A stretch of DNA of 64,000 nucleotides. Origin: Rhodocollybia butyracea. Taxonomy: Eukaryota > Basidiomycota > Agaricomycetes > Agaricales > Omphalotaceae. The stretch lies in NCBI GenBank assembly GCA_015501585.1, contig JADNRY010000332.1:1-64000 (forward strand). Direction: 5' to 3'. The notes under the pieces were generated by a model. That model searched no databases. It was given only the letters and a program-made list of their open reading frames with translations, and was not told where the DNA came from. Below, piece by piece: positions 12,501-23,390 of this stretch (position 1 is the first letter of the stretch; each line of letters opens with the position of its first letter). A program made the translations under genes and the position numbers.

Positions 12501-15150
12501 GAATTTGCTCACCACATCACACTCTGTAGATTCAGGTGTGTATGTAAGTACTCGAATGGATCATGGGAATGGAGTCCTTACTCCGACCGTTGTGATAAAC
12601 AAACAAACGGCTGTTACCACCAACATTGTGGATATGATAGTTTCTTCCACTCTGGGGTGTCATTTCGAAAGTGCAATGCTACACTGGTTCAATTCCATCT
12701 ATATTTTATAGTCGTAGGCCCAGCGCCTCAAGGAGACAAAGCTTCAAGCAGTCTGGGAGTTGCTGCTGTAATCTAATTTTAGTCTTGACATCCAGTGCCA
12801 ACCAGTTACCAAATCCTTGTATCATGTCAGACGATATTAGCAAGGAAAGATTTGATGCAGATATTCTCATACATAGGAACCTCGATAGATGGACAACATT
12901 TCAAACTCTATATAAACCTATCGATGATCATCAGGTTGACGGCCTAAAGCTGGACAGAAATAGCTGTCCAAACTTCATTGATAATTGTAGTTCCCCTAGA
13001 CCGTGTTGTCCATGAGGCAAGTGTAAGGAGGTGTGAAGGAGGTGTTCCTGATCTCAACGCGCTGAGTAAGTCCCTTTCAAGAGTTGCAATACATATCAAG
13101 TACAGCCTGTTTTGCTATCCTATTGCATGCTACAGGTCTGAGTCTGGTAACCAGTGACTGGCAGGTCATAATTTTGTACTCATAGCCTCTGATGGAGCTC
13201 TAGAAGATTGAAAGGCTGTCGCCCAGTCCCGACAGAACACCAACGAAAGGAAGCACACGTTGAGAGAACCACGTCATAGAAGCTAGGCCTTAGGCGACAG
13301 GAGAATACATGGGTAGTAAGTATGCGCCACACTTACAAAGACACGCAGGATCATGATGGATCTCAGACTCATAACGGTAAAAGCTGTTGAACATTGGGAG
13401 GAATTGACTATATGTTAAATTGGTAAGTTCCCGGACTCAGGATGGTCACGGATATGTTCCCTATTCCCTGCTTTGAAGACACTTCAACGTCAAACAACTT
13501 TGAACTTGGTATTGCGCCTCTGTGAATTGGTGCATTCTTGGGTGTGATCAGTTGACTATTGCTGTCATTCTGACATTATCCTGTTTAAAAGCTTGGCGTT
13601 TTGAAGCTTACTAGTACTATTAAAACCTTCAAGATAAGTATCACTCAATGATCCTATCGGTGGCCGTGGATAATATTCCACAGCCTGTTTGTCCAACAAA
13701 TACAACATTTTCTACGTGAATAGTTATTTGTTCTCACTGCATCTGACTCTCGACATGAAGTATGGACTGTGCGATTGATAGTAGTCAGTGAGTCACTATT
13801 CATTCTGTTCTTCAAATCATTTATCGAGGAACCAGTTGATCAATAGGCCAACGCTACTTGCTCTCAGTTATATGATCAAGTATACAGTTGCCTGTGACAG
13901 CGGAAATTCGACTATCCAGACAGATACAATTACTTTCGCGATGAAATTGAAACACCGAATGGATCTGAGTGTACAGGTGGGAGCCATATGAGGCCCAGCT
14001 TGTATCAGAAGGTGATGTGATTTTTTTGATTCCGTTCTGTACTTTTACATACGAGGTTTTATTATGCCCCAGTCTTTCCCTTTACTTTTTCCTGTCTCAA
14101 AAACTATTCCTAGCTTATCCATACTCCCCTTGACATCCACAACCAATATATGCCTCGGAGAGCCTCACAAGCCCGTCAAACTAATGCTTCCTAAATACGT
14201 TACACACTGTGTTTGCCTGAGCTAACAAAATAGTGCCGGAGACTCACGTTGTGTGCCTGAGAACTCTAGTTGGCAATTGGATAGGAATGCGTTGATTGTC
14301 TGACTCGGCCTTCCCCATGCGACACTTTCAAGTGTATAGTAGTATGATACTCCATTCGTGGAAGCGACCGCAGAGGTATCAAGGGATATAAGAAACGTGG
14401 ATAGTATGAATATGACCACTGTCTCAACAACTCCAAATAAATCTTGAAGGCCTGATGACTCGCTCATGCATAGCCTAACCTATATAACTTATAAGCGGTG
14501 GGTATTTGGAGTTATCGATCGTTCCTGGTGGTATGTACTTGATGGATTAGATTTCGGAATAGGGGACGGTCTATGTGGGATAATTAAAACAATAGAGGAG
14601 TGGCTGGTAGCTGGAGAAGATCGACAGACCTTCAAGTTCCAAGTCAAGTTCAAACACTGATTGGTCGGTCTCTTGCAGCCTGACAATCTCGAGACGAGGA
14701 CAGGCTTAGTAGGCATCAGACCTGCGTGGTTGAATGTCAAAGGCACAATTGGACAAGCAGGGCTTGTGGCGAAGGTGATAGGCGTTCGTTCGTATTATTA
14801 CTAATGGGCGCCTATTGTACAGTCGCTCTCTTTTTATCACGACGTTTTACAGCATTTTCCATGCATGGAAGACTTGAACAGCCGATCGTTTAGGCCTGAC
14901 ACCGGATACTGAGGCTCTTGGTGCCAGTGCTTCGCTGGTGGACTTCGCACCAATCTCCATAAAACCGTCCTCGGTACATCGCTCTAGATGGTGTCTTTTC
15001 TACTTTTCGTCCGTCTTCTTCCAGTCTAGCGGTGCCACGAAGAACATGCTCCGATATTCCCTATCGTTAACCTCTACCTGCTTTCCTTCCGGACAATGGA
15101 GCATTTCGGGTGTAGGTCTCGAACGTTTGTTTATCAGATAATCGTTAGTG
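9570..15150. other. Gene-poor stretch
   Basis: About 5.6 kb without a supportable gene. Short frames on both strands (for example 10344-10583, 12293-13015, 13788-13991, 14222-14467) have no family signature and no intron-joined extension that I could find. The only structure is a diverged duplication at about 11187-11790. The stretch is probably old repeat and spacer DNA. Confidence 0.45.
11187..11790. repeat. Diverged direct duplication
   Basis: A block around 11187-11345 (GGCGCAG-GGGACT, GTGAGGCTC, GCCTTATATACT, GGTATC-A-CGG) recurs around 11619-11790 in the same order, with many differences. The two copies are about 430 bp apart. This could be a pair of decayed LTR or solo-LTR fragments, or an ordinary segmental duplication. 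Confidence 0.4.
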
Positions 15151-15159
15151 CTGGTGGGG

Positions 15160-15565
15160 ATGGTATCGGATTTAATAGTGCGTTCCTTTTCTCTGTGTCT
15201 CTTTTCGCTTGGATTTACTCATTCCGTATACTTAGAAACCCATGGCTCCAACATCGCAAACAAGTCTCAGGTGCCTTTATCGCCATCTACATCTTTTTCC
15301 TCGCCTTTACCTGGGTAGGCTGGTCATCTTCCCAATCCTCATCCGTTCCCGCGGCGTTACACTTCGCACTGCCTCCAACTGGCTATGGAACACATTATCT
15401 CTGATAGCCTCATTCACGGCCGCCACCAACAAGGGGAACTTCCGCTCGGCTGTGTTTTGGGTATGAGGGTCCCTGTGTCGGTGCTGCTTCATCTACACGT
15501 ACTTCCCCATTCCCGGGACGAAGAGTCTTAGCTTGGAGCAGGTTGATCAGTCGATGTTGGTGACT
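15160..15565 (+). pseudogene. MFS sugar (hexose) transporter relic, C-terminal end
   Basis: Three frames in turn give the end of a sugar porter. The first is a membrane helix (GAFIAIYIFFLAFTWVG). Then comes the segment IRSRGVTLRTASNWLWN, matching the family's RxKGxAL-xxxNWLxN motif. Then FWV-stop-GSLC and finally PGTKSLSLEQVD, matching the PETKGLSLEEVD motif that ends these proteins. The frame changes near 15325, and the in-frame TGA after FWV (15462-15464) shows it is broken. No convincing N-terminal half was found upstream. It lies 0.6 kb before a galactokinase relic in the same orientation, so the two may be remnants of one galactose-use locus or one duplicated segment. Confidence 0.7.
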
Positions 15566-16205
15566 ACGTCGAGAACAAGTGCTGGATGGGTGCTGACGAA
15601 GATCTTTGCGCAGGGATGGGGATGGTGGGTGGATGTCGGCGGAAGAATATTTGTATGCCGATGTACTTGCGCTAATGAACGTTCAAATAATGCGATTTGT
15701 TTTGCTCCTCTGATCACGACGTTTCGATTTAGGAGTTAGATGGGACTGTTGCTTGCATTTCAGTTATGTATTTCCGCTAGTCCGGTTTCTCTGCTAAAAT
15801 TTATACTGCCAGGACCGTGTTACCAGCACCAATTCTCGAACGCTCTGTCAAACGTCAAGGAACATCGCTCCTAGTCAGACGCCTCGCACTCATCACTTTC
15901 CCCATGGTACGTATCATGACTAATGCATAGATCTTAAATACATTGAATTCTGAATTAGGCGGGTAGCGTGAACAAAACCAGACAACTACGGAGTTGAGCC
16001 GTTGGCTCCAAGTAGAGAGAGGACAATGCGTGGGGATAGGAGCTGACAGGTCCTCGATATCACGGCTTCCAATATGTTGGCCATCTTGAGGCCAACAGCT
16101 GGGAGTAACAACGGAGGAGATGATTGCGATGAGCAGCTAAGGTGTATTTATCCTGATCAATCTACCGTCTACGGTTCGACTGAAAATATCTAATATCTCC
16201 AACAG

Positions 16206-16780
16206 TCGAAGCTACCCACTTCCAGCTCTACAAACGCGCTAAACATGTCTTCTCCGAAGCTTCCCGAGTCCTTCAATTCCGCCAAACTTGTCTCTCTGCA
16301 GCTTCCGAAGCTTCCAATCCATCTACCCACCATCACCAATTGACGTTGCCAAAAATCTCGGACGACTGATGAATGAATCGCAGACCAGTTGTGATCAACT
16401 CTACCAATGCTCGTGCGATGAGCTGAACGAACTGACGAAAATCTTGCGGGATGCCGGGCTCTTGGAAGTCGACTAACGGGTACGGCCGCTCTCATTTATA
16501 TAATTCGGAATTGGAACTGATGTACTTTCGATCGAATTTCAGGTGCTGGATGGGGAGGATGCACTGTTTCCCTCGTCCTCGAGTTTGACGTCGATGATTT
16601 TATTAAGAAAGTCAGTGCAAGGTATGGACCGTTCAAGGATCTGAAGGGAGATGCCTTGAATGAGGTGATCTTCGCTACGAAATCGAGCAGCTGTGCCTGT
16701 GGTGAGTTTTTTGAGTTTCTTCGTGATTCTTCCAATCGATTCTTTTACGAGCATTCTTTATAGTGTATAAATTCGAGTGA
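16206..16780 (+). pseudogene. Galactokinase C-terminal relic
   Basis: The C-terminal third of a galactokinase (GHMP kinase; galactose to galactose-1-phosphate). Exon 1 opens with EATHFQLYKRAKHVFSEA. After a frame change it continues LMNESQTSCDQLYQCSC. After another one-base shift (near 16460) it gives GSRLTGAGWGGCTVSLV, the family's glycine-rich motif 3, split by a clean intron (16480-16543). It then ends ALNEVIFATKSSSC, a last intron, and VYKFE-stop. Splice sites and stop are preserved but at least two frameshifts break it. No N-terminal kinase motifs were found upstream, so it is a truncated pseudogene. Confidence 0.8.
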
Positions 16781-17429
16781 TTCGGGGAAGAGGATACAAG
16801 ACGAAAGACGTACATACAACTGCACATAGCTATAGTTATTATGTATGTATTTAGTATTTGGTTCAAAGAAAGAGCGGTTGCCTCGATGATGAGCGAGTTA
16901 AAACGAGAGTTACACAATGGTATTACACAATAAAGTAAAGGAACTACAATTTCTTCCTCACAGCTTACAAGCCTTAGGCTTCTTGTTATCCGAACCCGAC
17001 GCGCCTGGCTGTGAAACCGCTTTGCAGAGGAATTTCATTAGAAAAGCATGTAAGCCTTCAACCTGCTGACCCGATTTCCCGACAAGTGGTGATAAGCTGA
17101 TTATAAAGAGCTGTTTACTACTGCCTTGAGAGGGACAAGAAACGAGGGGAAGGGAGGGAGAAATGTTACCATAAGCCAACATCCGAATACCTCATCTTCC
17201 CTTCCCCCACAACCGCTATATCAGGGCATTACCCATAGTACCCGAGCGGTGGCCCATTACTCGTTACTCTGGTGTCATATTTGAGCTGCAGTGAATCTTC
17301 AATACCCTCACTCTCCCTTGTAAGTACCTGTGTGATCAAAACCACAACTGAAATGCACTGAGCTTTCAATCAACCTTCTAATATGCTCAAAAAGAGACAG
17401 AAACTATACATGGTGTTCTACTTGGGCTA
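16781..17429. other. Intergenic, no clear gene
   Basis: A 74-codon minus-strand frame (16958-17182) ends in a Lys-rich tail but has no signature. It could be a terminal exon of a small gene, but I could not extend it. I see nothing else here. Confidence 0.4.
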
Positions 17430-17915
17430 TCAAGCCTGATGCTCCATTCCAAAAGCCTTGGTAGCGTCAAGCACACCATTGTCCTTCGCAGTAAAAGAAC
17501 CCTCGCGCTTTGAAGAGGAAGGACCCTGAACTTCAAACGTGACTTTTTGACCCTTTGCCTGTAACTTGTGCAATGTGTTTTTCATTTCAACATCGCCCAC
17601 CCACTGCCCCTGCTTCATGGTTTGTTCCACAGCTGACTTAATATTTACCTGGAGCTCGTCCGGTTTGCCGCCCGGTATCATGATTGGCTCCGGGCTAATG
17701 ATTGTTACCTCATAGGTGGCAGAGCGGGCTACGAGTTCTGGAGTACTGACAGCGCGAGTGGCCACTGGGGGACTTTGAATAGACTGAATAGTGGGAGGAT
17801 CCAATTTAGGCAATCTATAAACTAGACCAAAAACGATACATACCGTGACATTTAGAGGTGCCGCATTGGCAACATAGGCAACTAGAAAAACAAGATATGC
17901 AGAACTGAGACGCAT
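17430..17915 (-). CDS. Small secreted protein, unrecognised
   Basis: A 161-codon open frame starts MRLSSAYLVFLVAYVANAAP, a clear signal peptide with an Ala-x-Ala-like cleavage region near residue 18. Inside it lies an intron with good sites (GTATGT donor at 17843, TTCAG acceptor at 17784). It is exactly 60 nt long, so the frame stays open whether it is spliced or retained; splicing gives 141 residues. The mature part is charged and rich in Val, Thr, Lys and Gln, with no cysteine pattern. No family is recognised. It may be a small secreted protein of the kind common in mushroom genomes. Confidence 0.65.
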   Translation of the reverse strand: MRLSSAYLVFLVAYVANAAPLNVTVCIVFGLVYRLPKLDPPTIQSIQSPPVATRAVSTPELVARSATYEVTIISPEPIMIPGGKPDELQVNIKSAVEQTMKQGQWVGDVEMKNTLHKLQAKGQKVTFEVQGPSSSKREGSFTAKDNGVLDATKAFGMEHQA

Positions 17916-19448
17916 AATGGATGTATGGAAGAAAGCTGTGGAAAATCGTTAAATGTATAATTCCCCATTGCCAATGATGTACGTACTATTCTTGGAGTTG
18001 AATTCGCGTCGAAAGGAGGGTTCAAGTTAACGGAACTAAGCACTGGAGGGTTTGGTAGAGAGCAAGTCCTTTTCTCCAGGAAAAGATACTAGGGATAGTA
18101 GAAGGTGAGCTTGGCCGGCAAGATGAGAAAACGCTTCTGGTTTGCAAAAGGCTTTTATAGAAGGCATGCGAAAACATGGATGTCGAAACATTATAATGGC
18201 CATCAGACACGCACTGGATTCACCTTCAACTTTTCAAAGCAATTGTATTGCAGGTGGTGAAATCTGTCATAGTATCAATTCTCCTGTCTCCCGTACTGCA
18301 ATGCAGGAATTAGGTTTGTTTCGAGACTTGATAGGGAGAAGCGTACCAGTAATTGAGACCAGTGATCATGAACCGACCTCCTGTCACAGAACAGACTGTA
18401 GTTGGATTCAGAGAACTTGATACCGTAGCTGAACTCCCTCCTTCTGTTTGTAAAACGGCAGACACTGCTTTGTACTCTTCCCTGGCGTTCTCATGACTTC
18501 GGACTCTGGAGTGATAGACATATCTAGCGAACATGATGACGAGCAAACCTTGACTGACCCTCATTGGATTAATTTCTTTCATCTGACACCCCGTTTCGAA
18601 TGAATAACCCCCACTCTGTACAGTACCGGCAAGCCCAACTTATCAAATCCCAGTGCCTCCCTATCTGTTCTCACATCGGCTGTACGTTCCTTACACGACA
18701 AATCATCACGTTTCGGCACATATATTTTGCCGTGCACCCCATGCGTGGTGCGTGGTGCGTGCGTGCAAGTGCGTGTAAACACGGTGCGTGGTGAAACCAG
18801 ATTAAGTGAAACCAGATTAAGTGTATCATAAGAGAACTTGAATATGAAAAATACACAAGGTAGTAATAAAATGTATCTGACAACAACGAAATCCTTCAAG
18901 TATCAAAAACGTATGTTCCCGGCTCAGTCTGCGTTCCAGCTTCAGGTCTGAGGTCTCCGTAGTGTGGGGACTTGGAAAGGACAAAGTACTCAAAACGCGA
19001 AAATTATTGCAAGCATGTGAGCTGCCGCTAGATAATTTCAGGGCCACTGGACAGCGAGACTCGACGGTACACACGTCAACGGTCTTCGGAAGTCCTTTGG
19101 AAGCAGATAAGTACTAGTGCGCGCGCTAATTGCCGTCCCGACTCCCATTTATTGGCCACAGTATCATGTGAGTAAATGTAGAATTTAAATACACTGGTTT
19201 GTTCCTCGGTACGTTATACGTACACGTGTAGACCTTATATGAGCTGCCACTCGTTAGTTTCTTCCCTCCTTCCTACGTACCAGCATGCCGCTCGAAGATC
19301 GCAGGTAGGTTTCAACGTCTCCTCGCAGTCTTAGTAGTCAGTGCTAATTGTCATTAATAGAGAGCAGAAGAATATGACTGGACTAGATATGCCTGGCAGG
19401 CGAGATAGTTCTTTCCATTTTTAGAAATCCGGCTTACATTCTGATAGC
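17916..19448. other. Intergenic, including the presumed promoter of the NACHT gene
   Basis: No gene is supported. It holds a GTGCGTGGTGCGTG-type simple repeat (about 18743-18795) and a 15-bp tandem duplication (tgaaaccagattaag, about 18791-18820). Just before the NACHT gene a possible leader exon (ATG at 19285, intron 19305-19360) reads in frame into the NACHT N-terminus except for one TAG at about 19422. For that reason the start was placed at 19449. Confidence 0.4.
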
Positions 19449-22400
19449 ATGTTTGCAAATGCTTCCGACTTTAATGTGAACAACTCGCAATTCATCATTA
19501 ACAATTATGACTCCTGGAGTGAGTGCTCCTTGATTGCCCTTCCTAGGTCTTTTTAATGAGTAACGTTTGAAATGAAGATGACAATGATGTGTCAGCTATT
19601 CAGAGTTGGTTGAAGGCGCCGGATCCCTCTACCAATTTTGTGGCAGCATGTGATAAGAGAACAGCTGAAACTGGAGAATGGATACTGTCTCATCCACAAT
19701 ATGTTCAGTGGTGCCAGGGTGAGCCTGGGATCCTATGGATACTGGGCAAAGGTAAAAAAATTTATTCAGAAGGTGTCAGTTCTAACAAAGATCTTCTAGC
19801 GGGGTCTGGGAAAACTATCCTCTCGTAAGCATGAATGAGTTGTCATTGCGTTGATGTCTAATATGCATTACTAGCACAACAATCTTCAAACATTTGCAAG
19901 CTAATCCCGCACTCAGATGCTATTATTACTATTTTGACAACCGTGACAAGACAAAGACAACTGCCCGAGGTCTTTTTCAATCGCTATTATTGCAGATGGC
20001 CACAACATCTGATGGTGTCCATCCTGCTCTGCATGCACAGTTTACAAAATGCAAGCAAGGTGTGATGGAACCCACTACAGAGGATTTGAGTACAACCCTA
20101 GCAGCAGTTGCCCAGGGCCAGGACTTGAGTTCTGTTTTCCTTGTATTGGATGCCATGGATGAATGCACTGAAGCAAATGATGTTTTCAAGCATCTTGTAC
20201 AACTTAAAGACAGCCTCTCCATAGCTGTAACTAGCCGATATTTAGTTGAGACTAGCTATAATGTGTCTGGGAATATTCACCTTGATGGTGCACAAGATGC
20301 TTTTCAGGAGGATGTTCTCAAATACCTCCAGGATCAACTTGGGCATCGGAAATTGAAGCAAGAACTATTTACTGAAATAGTAGATCATTTGACTCAAGGA
20401 TCACAGGGACAGTAAGTACTCAAAATGAACGAGTTGACCTGTGACTAACTTGACCCTAACAAAGGTTTTACTGGGTTGCCTGCCAAATAACTGCATTGGA
20501 GCAATGTAAAACACCCAGAGCCATTAAGGAGGCGCTAAAAGCACTGCCCAAGACCCTCGAGGATATATACATTGTGGCCATTAAGAGAATCAGAGAAAGT
20601 AAACATGGGGATGATGCATGGCAGCTTCTCAGATGGTTGACATATGCATTTGAGCCACTGTCAATTGATAAGGTTGCAGATATTCTGGCAGTAGATCTGA
20701 AGGGTCAGATATTTGATGCTGATGCACGATCATTGGAGCTTGAGACCGTAATTTATGATATTTTGGATTCTACATTGATTTCTGTCAATGCAGACAGCAT
20801 TGTTCAGCTTGCACACAATTCCGTGAAAGAATTCCTAGTGCAAAGCCAGGAACAAATGATCCTAACTGGGCTGATTGAAATGAATGAACAGTTGGCACAT
20901 TGTACTATATGTCAAACATGCCTTATCTATTTGACCCAATTTGACTCAGAGCAAAAGTATGCTTTTGAAAAGGATTATCCGTTGGCCATATATGCTGCAA
21001 AATATTGGCCAGCACATATGAAGAGGACAGGGAAGGAAATCTTGAAGGGTGAACCAGCTAAGAACCTAGCAGTAGCACTAGTGAAAGACCAAAGTCAACT
21101 GCAATACATGAATTGGATCAGAATCCATGGGCCTGAGCGAGATTGGAGGGCTAGATGTGATGTAGATCTGAATCCAAAAGAAATACAGCCTCCAATTTAT
21201 TACATGGCCTATGAGGGAGTGGAGTTTATTGTGGAGCATCTGCTGGGACAAGAAATGGCTGATGTCAATGTCCAAGGTGGAGAGTATGGAAATGCACTCC
21301 AGGCAGCTGCTGTTCAAAGCAACAAGGATACTATGCAACTTCTCTTAAAGTATAAAGCTGATGTGAATGCTCAGGGTGGACACTATGGAAATGCACTCCA
21401 GGCAGCTGCTGCTCAAGGCAACAAGGAGACTGTTGAGCTTCTTTTAGAACACAAAGCAGATGTGAATGCACAAGGTGGACTCTATGGAAATGCACTCCAG
21501 GCTGCTGTTTTTCAAGGCAACAAGGAGACTGTACAGCTTTTGTTAGATCACAAAGCAGATGTGAATGCCCATGGCGGACTCTATGGAACTGCACTCCAGG
21601 CAGCTGCTGCTCAAAGCATGAAGGAGGCCATTCAGCTTCTGTTAAAGCACAAAGCAAATGTGAATGCCCAAGGTGGAGAGTTTGGAAATGCGCTCCAGGC
21701 AGCTGCAGCTCAAAGTAAGAAGGAGACTGTCCAGCTTCTGATAGAGCACAAAGCAGATGTGAATGCTCAAGGTGGTATCTATGGAACTGCACTTCAGGCA
21801 GCTGCGGCTCATGGAAAGAAGGAGAATATCCAACTTCTCCTAAATCACAAAGCAGATGTGAATGCCCAAGGTGGACGCTATGGAAATGCACTTCAGGCAG
21901 CTGCTGCTCAAGGCATGAAGCAGACTGCCCAACTTCTGATAGAGCACAAAGCAGATGTGAATGCCCAAGGTGGACGCTATGGAAATGCACTTCAGGCAGC
22001 TGCTGCTCAAGGCATGAGGCAGACTGCCCAACTTCTGATAGAGCACAAAGCAGATGTGAATGCCCAATGTGGACACTATGGAAATGCACTCCAGGCTGCT
22101 GCCGCTCATGGCAAGAAAGAGACTGTCCAGCTTCTCTTAGAGCACAAAGCTGATATAAATGCCCAAGGTGGACTCTTTGGAAATGCACTCCAGGCAGCTG
22201 CTGTTCAAGGCTGGAAGGAGACTGTCCCATTGCTCTTAAAGCACAAAGCAGATGTGAATGCCCAAGGTGGTCTCTATGGAGCTGCACTTCAGGCAGCTGC
22301 TGCTCAAGGCATGAAGCAGGCTATCCAGCTTCTCTTGGATAACAAAGCAGATGTGAATGTGCAAGGTGGTCTCTATGGAACTGCACTCCAGGCAGCTGCT

Positions 22401-23252
22401 TTTCAAGGCAAGAAGGCAACTGTCCAGCTTCTCTTAGAGCACAAGGCAGATGTGAATAAACAAGGTGGACACTATGGGAATGCACTCCAGGCAGCTGCTT
22501 TTCGAGGCAAGAAAGAGACTGTCCAGCTTCTGTTAAAGAACCAAGCAGATATGAATGCCCAAGGTGGTCTCTATGGAACTGCACTCCAGGCAGCTGCTTT
22601 TCAAGGCCAGAAGGCAACTGTCCAGCTTCTCTTAGAGCACAAAGCAGATGTCAATGCCCAAGGTGGTCTCTATGGAACTGCACTTCAGGCAGCTGCTGCT
22701 CAAGGCATGAAGCAGACTGTCCAGCTTCTGTTAGACCACAAAGCAGATGTTAATGTGCAAGGTGGACATCATGGAAGTGCACTGCAGGCAGCTAGTGCTC
22801 AAGGCATGATGGAAACTATCCAGCTTCTGATAGAGCACAAAGCAGATGTGAATGCCCAATGTGGACACTATGGAAATGCACTCCAGGCAGCTGCTGTTCA
22901 AGGCAGGAAAAAGACTGTTCAGCTTCTCATCAAGCACAAGGCAGATGTAAATGCCCAAGGTGGACACTATGGAAGTGCACTCCAGGCAGCTGCTGCTCAA
23001 GGCAACAAGGTTACTATTCAGCTTCTCCTAAAGCACAAAGCAGATGTGAATGCTCAAGGTGGAGAGTATGGAAATGCACTTCAGGCAGCTGTTGCCCAAG
23101 GCAACAAGGAGACTGTTCAGCTTCTCTTAGAGCACAAAGCTGATGTAAATGCCCAAGGTGGACCTTATGGAAATGCACTCCAGGCAGCTAGTGCTCAAGG
23201 CAAAAGGGATATTGTACAGCTTCTCTTAGAGCACAAAGTGGTAACTCTGTGA
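19449..23252 (+). CDS. NACHT-ankyrin NLR-like protein
   Basis: Exons 19449-19518, 19578-19751, 19800-19824, 19875-20411 and 20465-23252 join in phase to give 1197 residues with no stop. The N-terminus (MFANASDFNVNNSQFIINN) is the short leader typical of Agaricomycete NACHT proteins. The NTPase has a Walker A, GKAGSGKT, rebuilt across the 19752-19799 intron; a Walker B, VFLVLDAMDEC; and a TSR sensor. A winged-helix-like stretch follows (LTYAFEPLSIDKVADIL, QLAHNSVKEFL). The C-terminal 660 residues are 20 ankyrin repeats of exactly 33 residues. Architectures of this kind act as fungal NLR-like receptors, some in heterokaryon incompatibility. The effector domain expected at the N-terminus is missing or very short, so the output of this protein is unknown. 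It is one of the few large intact genes in the window. Confidence 0.9.
21261..23240 (+). repeat. 20 x 99-bp ankyrin-coding tandem array
   Basis: Twenty consecutive 99-bp units, each encoding DVNAQGG-YGNALQAAA and the rest of a 33-residue ankyrin repeat. No unit has a length change. Units 7 and 8 (about 21855-22052) are almost identical in DNA, and most others differ at only a few positions. Variation is concentrated at a few sites: the residue after GG (H, L, E, R, P or I), N/T/S before ALQ, and the positions around QG-K-T. Confidence 0.95.
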
Positions 23253-23266
23253 ACTCTAGAAGTGCT

Positions 23267-23390
23267 CTGGTCAGCAAAATGTGGGTGATCTGGAGCTGTT
23301 GTCAGGCACCACACAGCCGTTTGCAGCGGCTCCAGCACTGGACAGTGCCGGAAAGCGTCTTCCCGTGCACTTATGTTTTGCTGATTAGTA
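23267..23390. mobile_element. MITE copy 2, just after the NACHT-ANK stop
   Basis: About 124 bp, inverted relative to copy 1 and alignable along its whole length. The left end CTGGTCAGCAAAAT is diverged; the right end ATGTTTTGCTGATTAGTA is well kept. The core contains TTGTCAGGCAC and CAGCACTG-ACAGTGC-GGAAA. It starts 14 bp beyond the stop codon, so it probably lies in the 3' UTR. Confidence 0.8.

Noticed and set aside
12293..13015. Three overlapping short plus-strand ORFs
   Set aside because: Could not be joined with introns in phase and show no domain.
21331..23000. Long minus-strand ORFs over the ankyrin array
   Set aside because: Shadows created by the 99-bp periodicity; the plus strand has the complete NACHT-ANK gene.
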